Shown: piece after piece, positions 9,232 through 18,009 of the stretch | Layout: the number at the start of each line of letters is the position of its first letter | Position numbering within the stretch: position 1 is the first letter of the stretch | Source: an uncultured bacterium | GTDB lineage: Bacteria; Actinomycetota; Coriobacteriia; Coriobacteriales; Coriobacteriaceae | Assembly: GCA_905216175.1 (NCBI GenBank) | Contig: CAJMSV010000001.1 | Span: 1-64,000 of the forward strand | Direction of reading: 5' to 3' | Length of the DNA: 64,000 nucleotides | Notes under the pieces: model-generated | What the model was told of the DNA's origin: nothing | Seen by the model: the letters and a program-made list of their open reading frames with translations, nothing else | The model's database searches: none | Made by a program: the position numbers and the translations under genes

Positions 9232-9674
9232 GGCAGCTCGACCTTTCCGCCGGCGGCCTCGATCTTGGCCTGCGCAGAAGCGCTGACCTTGTCGACCTTG
9301 ACCGTGAACTTCTTGGTGAGCTCACCATTGCCGAGCACCTTGACGGGCTCGAACTCGCTCTTGGTGATGCGAGCGGCCTTAAGAGCGGCACCGTCGATCA
9401 CAGCGCCGTCCTCGAACTTACGCTCGAGACGCTCAACGTTAACGGCGGTGTACTCGATACGACGGGGGTTGCGGAAGCCCGGAAGCTTGGGCAGGCGCAT
9501 AGCCAGCGGAGTCTGGCCACCCTCGAAGCCGGCACCCTTGGTGCCGCCAGAGCGGGAACCCTGGCCCTTCTGGCCGCGGCCAGAAGTGGTGCCGTGACCC
9601 GAAGAATTGCCACGGCCGACGCGCTTGCGGTTCTTGGTGGAACCGGGCGCGGGAGTAAGATCGTGAAGCTGCAT
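9225..9674 (-). CDS. rplO: 50S ribosomal protein L15
   Basis: 149 residues. Late-assembly large-subunit protein. The Gly-rich basic N-terminus ([20 protein letters not shown]) followed by [16 protein letters not shown] is diagnostic. It ends VELPC, with its stop inside the secY start region. Confidence 0.97.
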   Translation of the reverse strand: MQLHDLTPAPGSTKNRKRVGRGNSSGHGTTSGRGQKGQGSRSGGTKGAGFEGGQTPLAMRLPKLPGFRNPRRIEYTAVNVERLERKFEDGAVIDGAALKAARITKSEFEPVKVLGNGELTKKFTVKVDKVSASAQAKIEAAGGKVELPC

Positions 9675-9677
9675 TTG

Positions 9678-9860
9678 CTACTCCTCTACAATCTCGACAA
9701 GGTGCTTGACCTTGAAGATCATGCCGCGGACGGACTCGTTGTCAGCAATCTCGCGAACCTCGCGGATCCTGTGGAGACCGAGGGCACGGACAGTACGGAC
9801 CTGGTCCTGCTTGCAACCGTTGGTGCTGCGGACCTGCTTGATCTTGATGGTGTCAGCCAT
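9678..9860 (-). CDS. rpmD: 50S ribosomal protein L30
   Basis: 60 residues, normal for L30. Contains IKIKQVRSTNGCKQDQVRTV and LGLHRIREVREIADNESVRG, matching the family. Tightly packed between rpsE (2-base gap) and rplO (3-base gap). Confidence 0.96.
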   Translation of the reverse strand: MADTIKIKQVRSTNGCKQDQVRTVRALGLHRIREVREIADNESVRGMIFKVKHLVEIVEE

Positions 9861-9862
9861 GC

Positions 9863-10387
9863 TTAGTTCTCCTTACCGACGAACATCTCGGAGACCGTCA
9901 GGCCACGGCGAGCCGCGACGTCCTCAGGGCTGGAGAGCTCCTTGAGGCCCTCGACGGCAGCCTTGATGATGTTGAGGCCGTTGTCGGTACCGAGGGACTT
10001 GGACAGGACGTTCTTGATGCCAGCAAGCTCAAAGAGGGGACGCACAGCGCCGCCGGCGATAACGCCGGTACCCTCGACAGCGGGCTTGATGATGATGCGG
10101 CCGGCACCAAAGTGGCCGAGAACCTCGTGCGGGATGGTGCCCTGCTCGGTCACCGGCACGTGGAACATGTTCTTCTTGGCATCGAGAGATGCCTTGGAGA
10201 TGGCCATGGGCACCTCAGCGGACTTGCCCATGCCAACGCCGACGTTGCCCTTGCCGTCGCCAACGACGACGAGAGCGACGAGGCTCATGCGACGACCACC
10301 CTTGACGGTCTTCGACACGCGGTTGATGTAAACGACGCGCTCCTCGAACTCGGAGGCCTCGCGCTGCTGCTTCTGATTACGAGCCAT
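9863..10387 (-). CDS. rpsE: 30S ribosomal protein S5
   Basis: 174 residues. Shapes the mRNA entry channel and affects decoding fidelity. N-terminal double-stranded-RNA-binding-like domain with [20 protein letters not shown] and [21 protein letters not shown]-terminal domain with [18 protein letters not shown]. Standard position between rplR and rpmD. Confidence 0.98.
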   Translation of the reverse strand: MARNQKQQREASEFEERVVYINRVSKTVKGGRRMSLVALVVVGDGKGNVGVGMGKSAEVPMAISKASLDAKKNMFHVPVTEQGTIPHEVLGHFGAGRIIIKPAVEGTGVIAGGAVRPLFELAGIKNVLSKSLGTDNGLNIIKAAVEGLKELSSPEDVAARRGLTVSEMFVGKEN

Positions 10388-10401
10388 GTGCTACATACCT
10401 C

Positions 10402-10770
10402 CTAGAACTCGAGACCGGCGGCACGAGCACCGTCGGCGAGGGCCTTGACGCGGCCATGGTAGATACGGCCACCGCGATCGAAGGCAACCTTGGTGATGCC
10501 GGCCTCGATGGCGCGCTTGCCAACGAGCTGACCGACCTTCTCCGCAGCCTCCTTGTTCGAGGTGTGGGTGCCCTTGAACTCGGCCTCGAGGGTCGAGGCA
10601 GAGACGAGCGTCAGGCTGGAGCCCTTGCTGTCGTCGATGATCTGGGCATAGATGTTGGCGTTAGTACGGGTCACGCGAAGACGCGGACGCTCGGAGGTAC
10701 CCGAGACCTTGCCGCGAACACGACGCTGACGACGCTTGAGGCCTTCCAGCTTCGCCTTATGCTTGTTCAT
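10402..10770 (-). CDS. rplR: 50S ribosomal protein L18
   Basis: 122 residues. Binds 5S rRNA with L5 and L25. Shows the basic N-terminus [20 protein letters not shown], then NIYAQIIDD and the C-terminal [20 protein letters not shown]. The spacer upstream contains the hairpin at 10799-10820. Confidence 0.97.
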   Translation of the reverse strand: MNKHKAKLEGLKRRQRRVRGKVSGTSERPRLRVTRTNANIYAQIIDDSKGSSLTLVSASTLEAEFKGTHTSNKEAAEKVGQLVGKRAIEAGITKVAFDRGGRIYHGRVKALADGARAAGLEF

Positions 10771-10798
10771 ACGTAAACTCCTAAAAAGGTTGATCTTG

Positions 10799-10820
10799 CC
10801 AGCACCTGACGGGGTGCTGG
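10799..10820. other. 8-bp hairpin between rplF and rplR
   Basis: CCAGCACC (10799-10806) pairs perfectly with GGTGCTGG (10813-10820) over a 6-base loop. No T-tract follows on either strand, so it is not an obvious terminator. It may be an mRNA processing or stability element within the operon. Confidence 0.4.
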
Positions 10821-10845
10821 TCTTATGCGAGTGAGTCGGTTACGA

Positions 10846-11382
10846 CTACTTGGCGGCCTTACCCAGCTTGCGGCGGATGTGCTCGCCAACGTAGTGGATA
10901 CCCTTGCCCTTGTAAGGCTCGGGAGGACGATGGCCGCGGATCTCAGCGGCGATCTGACCGACCTGCTGCTTGTTAATACCCTTGACGTTCACGTGGGTGT
11001 TGTCGGGAACCTCGAAGGTGATGCCCTCGGGAGCCTCGACGATCACGGGGTGCGAGAAGCCCAGGGAGAACTCGAGGTTCTTGCCCTTCTGCTGCACGCG
11101 GTAACCGACGCCGGCGAGCTCGAGCTTCTTCTCGAAGCCCTCGGAAACGCCAACAACCATGTTGTGGATGAGGGCGCGGGTGAGGCCGTGGCGGGCACGG
11201 GTCTCACGCTCGTCGTCGGGACGGGAAACGGTGAGGACGTTGTCCTCGACGTTGATAGCGAGCTTCTCAAAGACATCGAGCTCGAGCTGGCCCTTGGGGC
11301 CCTTGACGACAACGTTGTTGCCGTTGACTGCCACTTCGACTCCGGCGGGAATCTGGACAGGCTTATTACCGATACGAGACAC
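10846..11382 (-). CDS. rplF: 50S ribosomal protein L6
   Basis: 178 residues. Lies at the base of the L7/L12 stalk near the factor-binding site. It begins [17 protein letters not shown] and ends with [20 protein letters not shown], the most conserved L6 segment. Located between rpsH and rplR. Confidence 0.98.
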   Translation of the reverse strand: MSRIGNKPVQIPAGVEVAVNGNNVVVKGPKGQLELDVFEKLAINVEDNVLTVSRPDDERETRARHGLTRALIHNMVVGVSEGFEKKLELAGVGYRVQQKGKNLEFSLGFSHPVIVEAPEGITFEVPDNTHVNVKGINKQQVGQIAAEIRGHRPPEPYKGKGIHYVGEHIRRKLGKAAK

Positions 11383-11415
11383 GGTGATCTCCTTTCCTTC
11401 TACCTACCGAGCGAA

Positions 11416-11814
11416 TTACCAGACGTAAGCGATGATCTCGCCGCCGACGTTGTGCTTGCGAGCATCGCGGTCGGTCATGACGCCATGGCTGGTGGAAATA
11501 ATGGCGGTACCAAGGCCACCGCGGACGCGGGGCATGTCGGCAACGCCGGTGTACTTACGCAGGCCCGGCTTGGAAATGCGGCGGATGCCGTTGATGACCT
11601 TAGCCTTCTTGGGACCATACTTAAGCGTGATGTGCAGAGTCTTCTGGGGAACGGTGTCCTCGACATCGTAGCCCTCGATGTAGCCCTCCTCGTGCAGAAC
11701 ACGAGCGATCTCGACGAGCTTCTTGCTGCTCGGCATGGAGACCGTGGCCTTGTTCACAGAGTTAGCGTTACGGATGCGCGTAAGCATATCTGCGATCGGG
11801 TCTGTAAGGTTCAT
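11416..11814 (-). CDS. rpsH: 30S ribosomal protein S8
   Basis: 132 residues. Primary binder of the central 16S domain. [20 protein letters not shown] and the C-terminal [20 protein letters not shown] are diagnostic. The 120-base spacer to rpsZ contains no further gene. Confidence 0.98.
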   Translation of the reverse strand: MNLTDPIADMLTRIRNANSVNKATVSMPSSKKLVEIARVLHEEGYIEGYDVEDTVPQKTLHITLKYGPKKAKVINGIRRISKPGLRKYTGVADMPRVRGGLGTAIISTSHGVMTDRDARKHNVGGEIIAYVW

Positions 11815-11933
11815 ACAGATTCTCCTTCGTTCTTGATGAACACGTGCTCTTGGTTCTTCGCCGCCCTTAACGGCAAAGCCTTTTTAGCGCGTTTTCCCTG
11901 TTCCAAACTGATGCTTGAAACGCTGGTAGTGAC

Positions 11934-12119
11934 TTACCAGCTGGCCTTCTTAACGCCGGGAAGCTCGCCCTTGAGTGCAAGCTCGCGGAAGCAGACACGG
12001 CACAGGCCGAACTTGCGGTACACAGAGTGCGGACGGCCGCAGCGCTGGCAGCGCGTGTACTCACGAGTAGAGAACTTCTGCTTGCGATTGCACTTGACGA
12101 TCATCGATGTCTTAGCCAC
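11934..12119 (-). CDS. rpsZ: 30S ribosomal protein S14 type Z (zinc-binding)
   Basis: 61 residues, the short zinc form of S14. [20 protein letters not shown] is followed by CQRCGRP and CRVCFRELA, giving two CxxC knuckles for one zinc ion, and the usual [11 protein letters not shown] end. Between rplE and rpsH. Confidence 0.97.
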   Translation of the reverse strand: MAKTSMIVKCNRKQKFSTREYTRCQRCGRPHSVYRKFGLCRVCFRELALKGELPGVKKASW

Positions 12120-12198
12120 TTATATCCTCCTCACATAGAGTATTGTTCGCCCCAAGCGCCGCCCCCTTGTGGGAACGGCGCTTATAGGGCAGGTGAAC

Positions 12199-12756
12199 CT
12201 ATTTCTTGAACGGGAAACCGAAGGCGTCCAGAAGGGCCTTGGCCTCCTCATCGGTGTTGGCGGTGGTCACGAAAGTGATGTCCATACCGCGCTGGTGATC
12301 GACGGAGTCGAAGTCGATCTCGGGGAAGATGAGCTGCTCGGTGACGCCCATGGAGAAGTTACCACGGCCGTCGAAGCTCTTGGCGGAGATGCCGCGGAAG
12401 TCGCGGATACGGGGGATCGCGACGGAGGTCAGACGATCGAAGAACTCCCACATACGGTCGCCACGCAGGGTAACCTTGCAGCCGATCGGCATACCAGCGC
12501 GCAGGCGGAAGGTAGCGATGGACTTGCGGGCACGGGTGATCATCGGCTGCTGGCCGGTGATGGCGCGCAGGTCGCGCACGGCACCGTCGATGGCCTTGGA
12601 ATCGGTAGCGGCCTCGCCGACACCCATGTTCACGACGATCTTCTCAAACTTGGGGATCATCATGACGTTCTCGTACTGGAACTTGTCCTGAAGCTGCTGC
12701 TTGACCTCGTTGTTGTACTTGGTCTTCAGACGCGGCACATACTTCTCTTCTGCCAT
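12199..12756 (-). CDS. rplE: 50S ribosomal protein L5, first gene of the displaced ribosomal block
   Basis: 185 residues. Binds 5S rRNA and contacts P-site tRNA. Recognised by [35 protein letters not shown] and the C-terminal [20 protein letters not shown]. In the usual spc operon L5 directly follows L24; here its natural neighbour rplX is at 52007, about 39 kb away on the same strand. L5 thus begins a separate transcription unit, and a candidate promoter is at 12894-12922. Confidence 0.98.
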   Translation of the reverse strand: MAEEKYVPRLKTKYNNEVKQQLQDKFQYENVMMIPKFEKIVVNMGVGEAATDSKAIDGAVRDLRAITGQQPMITRARKSIATFRLRAGMPIGCKVTLRGDRMWEFFDRLTSVAIPRIRDFRGISAKSFDGRGNFSMGVTEQLIFPEIDFDSVDHQRGMDITFVTTANTDEEAKALLDAFGFPFKK

Positions 12757-12893
12757 TGTTCACTCCTTCTTGGGGTTTTAAGCACGGGGCGTGGCCACGA
12801 TGGGTTGTCCTCGTGCCTCCTGGCTGCATCCGCGCCGCTCATGGCATTTTGCGGTTTGGACTCGACGCAGCAGGAGCCGACAAAACAATCGGT

Positions 12894-12922
12894 ACTATAC
12901 GCGCATCGGGAGCGTATTTCCA
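12894..12922 (-). promoter_or_regulatory. Candidate promoter for the rplE operon
   Basis: On the minus strand, TGGAAA (-35, complement of 12917-12922), a 17-base spacer and TATAGT (-10, complement of 12894-12899) form a sigma-70-like promoter about 135 bases upstream of rplE. The rest of 12757-13067 holds no gene, only the long leader and the palindrome at 12984-13050. The match is moderate; the case rests partly on rplE needing its own promoter. Confidence 0.45.
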
Positions 12923-12983
12923 GAAAAACCTCGTCTGCCTGCACAACTCCACAACTCCCCCGCACAAATGGATCCCAAAAAGC

Positions 12984-13050
12984 AGTTGCGGTGAAATAGG
13001 GACTGTTTGGCGGCCTAACAGGCTTAAACAATCCGTATTTCACCGCAACT
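12984..13050. repeat. Long palindrome between rplE and xdhC-like gene
   Basis: AGTTGCGGTGAAATA (12984-12998) is perfectly complementary to 13036-13050. Pairing largely continues inward (GGACTGTTT with AAACAATCC), giving a 67-base near-palindrome with a GGGACTG core. It lies 17 bases past the xdhC-like stop. No T-tract follows, so it looks like a dispersed palindromic element rather than a simple terminator. Confidence 0.8.
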
Positions 13051-13067
13051 TATTGGTGGGGATCCGA

Positions 13068-14111
13068 TTAGCGCTTGCGGGGGACGAGTTTGGTGCGGCG
13101 CAGGTGGATCATCTCGGCGGCTATGGAGATGGCGATCTCCTCGGGGTCCTCGGCCTCGATGGCAACGCCGATCGGAAGGTGCAGCTCGTCGATCTGGTCC
13201 TGCGTAAAGCCCTCCTGCTCCAGGCGGGCGCGCACAAAGGCCGTCTTGCGACGCGAGCCCAAGCAGCCCAGATAGGCGGGTTTGGCACGCATGGCCTGAA
13301 TCACCACGTCGATATCGGACTTGTGACCCGCCGTGGCGACGACCACCAGGTCGCGCGGGCCGATGGGGCACTGCTTGCTCAGGTTCTTGTAGTCGACCAG
13401 ACGACGGTCGTAGACACCGGGCACCCATTCGGGCGTCAGCGTGCCGGGGCGGGCGTCGCACGCCACGACGGCAAAGCCCGCCGCCGTAAGCACCCGCGCC
13501 GTCGCGGCGCCCACGTGGCCGCAGCCAAAGATATAGGTCAGGCCCTCGGGGCAGAGCGTCTCGATGTGCGCCGCGGGAATCTCAGAGGCCGCGTTGGTGT
13601 AGGTGACCTTACTCCCCTCCTCCACCAGCGAAAGCCCGGGGCAGCCGGCAATGGTATGGCGCGATGCCTCGCCATGGTACTCGGCCACATCGCCCTCGAG
13701 CGCGCTCGCGATAAACGGCTCAAAGTCGATGACGAAGTCGCCGATGCGCCGATAGACCAAGACGTCGGCAATTTCCTGGAACAACGGTGCCTGGGTCGCA
13801 TCCAGATGCAGATAGCACAGGCAGATGGCTCCGCCGCAGATCATGCCGGTATCGGAGTTCTCGCCGCCCATGGTGTAGCGGACCAGACGCGACTGTCCCG
13901 CGCTCAGGAGCTCGCGCGCCTCATCCAGCGCAAAGAGCTCAATCTTGCCGCCGCCGATAGTGCCCGCCTGGCTGCCATCGGCAAAGACGGCCATCCATGC
14001 GCCCACACCGCGCGGTGACGACCCCGCCGTGCCGGCCACGACCACCAGCTCGCACGTCTCGCCAGCACGCAGGGCGGCAAGCGCCGCATTCACAACATCG
14101 AGCTTTTCCAT
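13068..14111 (-). CDS. XdhC/CoxI-family molybdenum hydroxylase maturation protein
   Basis: 347 residues. XdhC proteins bind molybdenum cofactor, promote its sulfuration and insert it into xanthine dehydrogenase-type enzymes. N-terminal XdhC/CoxI domain: CELVVVAGTAGSSPRGVGAW, GTIGGGKIE and GMICGGAI. C-terminal Rossmann domain: YIFGCGHVGAATARVL and VVVATAGHKSDIDV, plus YLGCLGSRRK. It follows yqeB with a 9-base gap and is probably cotranscribed. The client is presumably the hydroxylase at 35077-37854, 21 kb away. Start ATG at 14111. Confidence 0.88.
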   Translation of the reverse strand: MEKLDVVNAALAALRAGETCELVVVAGTAGSSPRGVGAWMAVFADGSQAGTIGGGKIELFALDEARELLSAGQSRLVRYTMGGENSDTGMICGGAICLCYLHLDATQAPLFQEIADVLVYRRIGDFVIDFEPFIASALEGDVAEYHGEASRHTIAGCPGLSLVEEGSKVTYTNAASEIPAAHIETLCPEGLTYIFGCGHVGAATARVLTAAGFAVVACDARPGTLTPEWVPGVYDRRLVDYKNLSKQCPIGPRDLVVVATAGHKSDIDVVIQAMRAKPAYLGCLGSRRKTAFVRARLEQEGFTQDQIDELHLPIGVAIEAEDPEEIAISIAAEMIHLRRTKLVPRKR

Positions 14112-14120
14112 TGCCGCCTT

Positions 14121-14915
14121 CTATCCTCTAAAGATATCGGTGAGCATAGCGAGTGCCTCGAGCACGCCGCCGCCGACCGACGTCGCCTTGTCCGAAATGT
14201 AGTTGATATAGTTGGCATCGCCGCGCGGGTCGACATCGGCGCATTTAAAGCCTTCAGTCACCTGCACGCCGTTCGCCAAAAGCCCGCGAAGGCAGCCATC
14301 GATCTGCGTGTACATGGGCGTATCGCCCGCGTAGCCAATCACGTCTCCGGCGCTCACGATGTCGCCGATCGCGCGGTCGGACCGAAACACGCCGGCGGCG
14401 GGGCTGTGGATAACGCGCTCTTTACCATAGCCGGCGATAATGCCTGGCACGCCCGTGTTGGGCTGGGGCGAACCTTGGGTAATGACACGGCCGAGAAAAT
14501 GCCCGCGCATGGTCTCGACCACGGCATCGCAGTCAACCGGCGCGGTAAAGCCCGGCCCCACGGCGATGACGGCAGGCGCCATGTCGCGCGTGGTGCCCAA
14601 GTTGCGCTTAGCCAGAATCGCGTCGACCACGGCAGCGGGTTTCAGCTCGCCGAGCATCTTGGCCTGGGGGTCCACCACAACGGCGACGTCTCCGGCCTCG
14701 GTAATCGCAAGTGCCTCTGCCGGCGTCTGTGCCAAGCGAGCGCGAATACCCTCGACCTCGACCTCGCCCAGACGAATGGCCTCGCAAAAACTGATCGTGC
14801 GGCGGATGCACGTGGGAACCGCGATATCGGCCATAACGACCGACACGCCGGCGCGCACCAAGCGAGCGGCGACGCCCGTGGCGATATCGCCGGCGCCGCG
14901 AACATAAACGAGCAT
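14121..14915 (-). CDS. yqeB: EF2563/YqeB-family selenium-dependent molybdenum hydroxylase accessory protein
   Basis: 264 residues. This family co-occurs with selenium-dependent molybdenum hydroxylases and is thought to help install the labile selenium cofactor; its biochemistry is not settled. The N-terminus VYVRGAGDIATGVAARLVRA is a Rossmann-like nucleotide-binding motif, followed by the conserved VVDPQAKMLGELKPAAVVDA, AVGPGFTAPVDCDAVVETMR and GHFLGRVI. Cotranscribed with the xdhC-like gene and divergent from yqeC. E. coli YqeB is longer; this is the compact Gram-positive form. Confidence 0.88.
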   Translation of the reverse strand: MLVYVRGAGDIATGVAARLVRAGVSVVMADIAVPTCIRRTISFCEAIRLGEVEVEGIRARLAQTPAEALAITEAGDVAVVVDPQAKMLGELKPAAVVDAILAKRNLGTTRDMAPAVIAVGPGFTAPVDCDAVVETMRGHFLGRVITQGSPQPNTGVPGIIAGYGKERVIHSPAAGVFRSDRAIGDIVSAGDVIGYAGDTPMYTQIDGCLRGLLANGVQVTEGFKCADVDPRGDANYINYISDKATSVGGGVLEALAMLTDIFRG

Positions 14916-14956
14916 TCCCGGGGCACCTCCCTGTGCTACGGTTTGAGCAGAGCAAA

Positions 14957-14971
14957 AGCGGTTCGACCGCT
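14957..14971. promoter_or_regulatory. Palindrome in the yqeB/yqeC divergent intergenic region
   Basis: AGCGGT-TCG-ACCGCT is a perfect 6+3+6 dyad inside a longer imperfect one (CAGAG...CTCTG, about 14949-14977). It lies midway between the divergent yqeB and yqeC starts, in an AT-rich 100-base region with a TATTAT at 14998-15003 as a possible yqeC -10. It could be an operator; no cognate regulator is adjacent. Confidence 0.4.
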
Positions 14972-15017
14972 ACTCTGATGATTATTTATTATCACAGTAT
15001 TATACGGCGGTGAACAG

Positions 15018-15755
15018 ATGGAAACGACGAGCGGAAACCTTGCCTCCGCGCTCAAGATCGAGCCGGGCATTACCGCAATTATCGGCAGTGGCGGCAAGTC
15101 GACATTGCTGCGTGCGTTGGGTCTCGAGCTCATGCGCGCCGGCGGCAGGGTGCTTCTCTGTACCACCACGCACATGTTTCCCGTCGCCGGCGTACCATGG
15201 GACGGGTCGAATCGTCGCCTGGACGCCGCGCCTTGGAAGCCGGGGGCCCTGCATGTTCCCGGCTGCACCTGCGAGGCATGCGCGGGCATGAACCGCGGAA
15301 GTATCTGCCAGGCGGGTGTTTTGGGCCCGGAGACAGGCAAGCTCTCCGCCCCCGTTGAGCCGCTCAACGAGCTGGCGCAGCGCTTTGACTATGTATTGGC
15401 CGAGGCAGATGGCAGCAAGCGACTCCCGCTCAAGGCGCATGCCGCCTGGGAGCCGGTAATTCCCTCCGGCACAGCAAACGTTGTCTGGGTCGTCGGCGCC
15501 TCGGGGCTGGGCAAGCCCGTCGCCGAGGTTGTCCACCGCCCCGAGCTCTTCTGCGAGCGCTGCGGCTGCGAGCCCACCGACGCTGCCACCCCAGAGCGCG
15601 TCGCCATGGTGCTCAATGCCGAGCTGCGAATGCTGAACCTCAACAATGCCCGCATCATGCTCAACCAAGTCGACACGCTTGCCGACCCAACGATGGCAGA
15701 TCGCTTCGAGGCAGTCCTCGACCGTCCCATCATCGCCACCAGCCTCAAGGGGTAG
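15018..15755 (+). CDS. yqeC: Selenium-dependent hydroxylase accessory protein YqeC
   Basis: 245 residues. The P-loop GSGGKSTLLRALGLEL near residue 24, CTTTHMFP and VLAEADGSKRLPLKAHAAWE are hallmarks of YqeC, a putative GTP-binding factor found only with selenium-dependent molybdenum hydroxylases. CTCEACAG and CERCGC add two cysteine pairs that could bind metal or selenium. It diverges from yqeB. Its stop codon lies inside the left arm of the palindrome at 15751-15853, so the gene end may have been altered by that element. Confidence 0.88.
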   Translation: METTSGNLASALKIEPGITAIIGSGGKSTLLRALGLELMRAGGRVLLCTTTHMFPVAGVPWDGSNRRLDAAPWKPGALHVPGCTCEACAGMNRGSICQAGVLGPETGKLSAPVEPLNELAQRFDYVLAEADGSKRLPLKAHAAWEPVIPSGTANVVWVVGASGLGKPVAEVVHRPELFCERCGCEPTDAATPERVAMVLNAELRMLNLNNARIMLNQVDTLADPTMADRFEAVLDRPIIATSLKG

Positions 15756-15853
15756 CTAATTGGGGACGGGGCGCTTTAAGCTCCCCCACGGTGAGAGATA
15801 CATCCTCCGGCAGGCATGGGTAGCTAAAAGAGCCCCGTCCCAAATTAGCTACC
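15751..15853. repeat. Palindromic element overlapping the yqeC stop
   Basis: The left arm 15751-15772 (starts GGTAGCTAATTGGGGACGGG) is complementary to 15832-15853 with one mismatch, around a 59-base centre. The TAG stop of yqeC lies in the left arm and is mirrored in the right arm. The arm contains GGGGACGGGG, related to the GGGGACAGGC core of other palindromes in the window. It occupies the convergent gap between yqeC and the hydantoinase. Confidence 0.8.
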
Positions 15854-15868
15854 CTGGCGGCCTTCCTG

Positions 15869-17236
15869 CTAGCGGGGCACGTAGCGACCGGGCTGGGCTC
15901 CGGTGGGCTCGCCGTCGCGTGCCGCCAGCACGCCGTTCACAAACACGGCCTTGGCGCGGCCATGTGCCTCAAAGCCCTCGAGCGGCGTGTAGTCCACGGC
16001 CTGATGCTGCGTCGCGGCGCTGAGCGGCGATCGCGCGCAAGGATCCCACACGCACACGTCGGCATCGGAGCCCTCGGCAAGACAGCCCTTGCGCGGATAC
16101 ATGCCAAAAACGCGCGCCGGGCTCTCGCTCATCAGGCGGCAGAGGTCCTCGGGGCCCAGCTGGCCCTCAAAGCTCGTGGCAATCGCGACGGGACGATGCT
16201 CCACGCCGGGCCCGCCGTTGGGAATCGCGCGGAAATCGTCGCGCCCGCGGTCCTTTTGCCCGTGCAGGTTAAAGCTGCAATGATCGGTTGCAATAGTATC
16301 GATCTCGCCAGCCACAAGCGCCTCGCGCAACGCGGCACGGTCACCGGCATGGCGCAGCGGCGGGCTCATCACGTACTTGGCGCCCGCAAAGCCGTCCTCG
16401 CCCTGCTCCAGATAGCAGGTGTCGTCGAGCATCAGATACTGAGGGCAGGTCTCGACATAGATATTCTTCTGCCCGCGCGCTTTGGCAGCACGGATGGCCT
16501 CGAGCCCCAGCTTGGTCGAAAGGTGCACCACGTTGACCGGAGCGTCCCCGGCCAAGTGAGCCAGCTACAGCAGGCGGCTCACGGCCTCGGCCTCACACAC
16601 GTCCGGACGGCTGAGCGCATGGCCCTCGGGCCCGTGGATACCCTGCTCAAACACGCGCTTCTGCAGCGCGTTGACCAACGTGCCGTTCTCGCAATGCACG
16701 CACAGTATGCCGCCAATACGCTTGAGCTCCTCGAGCACCTCGAGCGTCTCGGCATCGTCCAGGCGCAGATGATCATAGGCAAAGTAGGTCTTAAACGACG
16801 ACACGCCCGCCTCGCGCATGGCCGAAAGATCGGCGCGGTTGCGTTCATTCCACTCGGCGAGTGCCATATGAAAAGCGTAGTTTGCCGTGCAGGTTCCGTC
16901 GGCGCGGCGATGCCACTCGGCCAAGGCATCGGGCATGGTCACGCCGCGATCGGCCGTCGCGTAGTCCACGATGGTCGTCGTACCGCCGCAGGCAGCCGCG
17001 CGCGTACCGGTCTCAAAGCTATCGGCTGTCCAATCCATGCCGGTCCAGCACTGCATGTGCGTGTGGCCGTCGATAAAGCCGGGGAACACCCAACAGTCCG
17101 TGGCGTCCTCGACGGTATCGTCCTCGCCCGGCTCAATCGCCACGGCAATCCGCACGATCTTGTCGCCCTCCATGGCAAGGTCGGCGCGGCGAAGCCCCTG
17201 GGGCGTCACGAGCGCGCCGTTTTTGATGATGATCAT
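15869..17236 (-). pseudogene. Dihydropyrimidinase/hydantoinase-family gene interrupted by in-frame TAG
   Basis: Cyclic amidohydrolase, equivalent to the hydA/hyuA (ygeZ) member of selenium-linked purine clusters, predicted to open a hydantoin- or dihydropyrimidine-like ring. The reading frame is continuous for 455 codons except for a TAG at codon 224 (16565-16567) between EAEAVSRLL and LAHLAGDAP. Before it are PGFIDGHTHMQ (metal His pair) and VSSFKTYFAYD (lysine to be carbamylated); after it VNVVHLSTK, YVETCPQYL and DTIATDHCSF. No bases are lost, so a single substitution (for example from CAG) explains it. It may be a true nonsense mutation, a base-call error, or read through. Follows mocA by 68 bases. 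Confidence 0.85.
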
Positions 17237-17304
17237 GTTGCTCCTTATTGATTAATACAGTTGGCCTCGCGATGTTTTGCCGAGCAGGTGGCAATTTGCT
17301 CCGG

Positions 17305-17859
17305 TTAGCGTGGCTGTCCCTTGACGGTAGCGCCGCCCCACAGCTCGTAGGCACGCGCCTCGACCAGCGCAACGTCGACGCGACCTTCGAGAATCGAGCC
17401 CCCGCCGTCCTTGCCCTCAAGCCGCATGAGCGCATCGCACAGTTCCGCCGGAAAGAGCACCGGACTCGAAGGCTCACCGTTGCACGCAAGACGCACCGGA
17501 TGCTTGCGGCCACGCTCGTCAAATGCACGAACCATAGCCTCAAAAGAATCCGAACTCACGAGCGGCTGGTCGCCCGGTAAAAAGAGGCAACCTTTCCAGT
17601 TGCGTTCGACTCCCCACGAAAGGCCCGCACGGACGCTATCGCAGCGCAGCTCGCCATCGTGCAGCACGCACGGGCAATGCTTGTCCTCGCAAATCTGAGC
17701 GACCTCGGGCCAACGCGTCGAAACCACAACGTCAAAGCCCCGGGGAACCGAATCGATGGTCCGGGCAATCAGCGGCTCGCCATAGATATCGGCAAGCATC
17801 TTGTTAGAGCCAAACCGCTTGCCCTCGCCCGAAGCCATAATGACGCATCCAAGTTTCAT
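17305..17859 (-). CDS. mocA: MocA/YgfJ-like molybdenum cofactor nucleotidyltransferase
   Basis: 184 residues. MobA/MocA-like NTP transferase, predicted to attach CMP (or GMP) to molybdopterin for the hydroxylase. It begins MKLGCVIMASGEGKRFGSNK, with the LxAGxGxRxGxxK loop in variant form, and has LFLPGDQPLVSSDSF with the metal-binding Asp. The ATG at 17859 is preceded by GGGGAGG at 7 bases; an upstream start at 17913 is rejected. A terminator separates it from ygeW, so it likely heads its own mocA-hydantoinase transcript. Confidence 0.85.
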   Translation of the reverse strand: MKLGCVIMASGEGKRFGSNKMLADIYGEPLIARTIDSVPRGFDVVVSTRWPEVAQICEDKHCPCVLHDGELRCDSVRAGLSWGVERNWKGCLFLPGDQPLVSSDSFEAMVRAFDERGRKHPVRLACNGEPSSPVLFPAELCDALMRLEGKDGGGSILEGRVDVALVEARAYELWGGATVKGQPR

Positions 17860-17946
17860 GGTGATACCTCCCCTGAAACCATCGTACCCATAACTCGCGC
17901 CGCGGGCATCCACATCGAAAGCGCTTATCCCACACGCCCGCGATGC

Positions 17947-17985
17947 AAAAAAGGGGCACCCCGCCGGTTGGCAGAGCGCCCCCTT
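17947..17985 (-). terminator. Terminator after ygeW
   Basis: On the minus strand a compound hairpin (GGGGC...GCCCC with an inner CTGCC/GGCGG stem) is followed by six T (complement of 17947-17952). It lies about 25 bases beyond the ygeW stop and closes the ygeX-ygeY-ygeW unit. Confidence 0.82.
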
Positions 17986-18009
17986 TACATGGCTTACCTC
18001 AACCCGGCT

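Noticed and set aside
12169..12999. Plus-strand frame opposite rplE
   Set aside because: Overlaps L5 completely and has no conserved features or ribosome-binding site.
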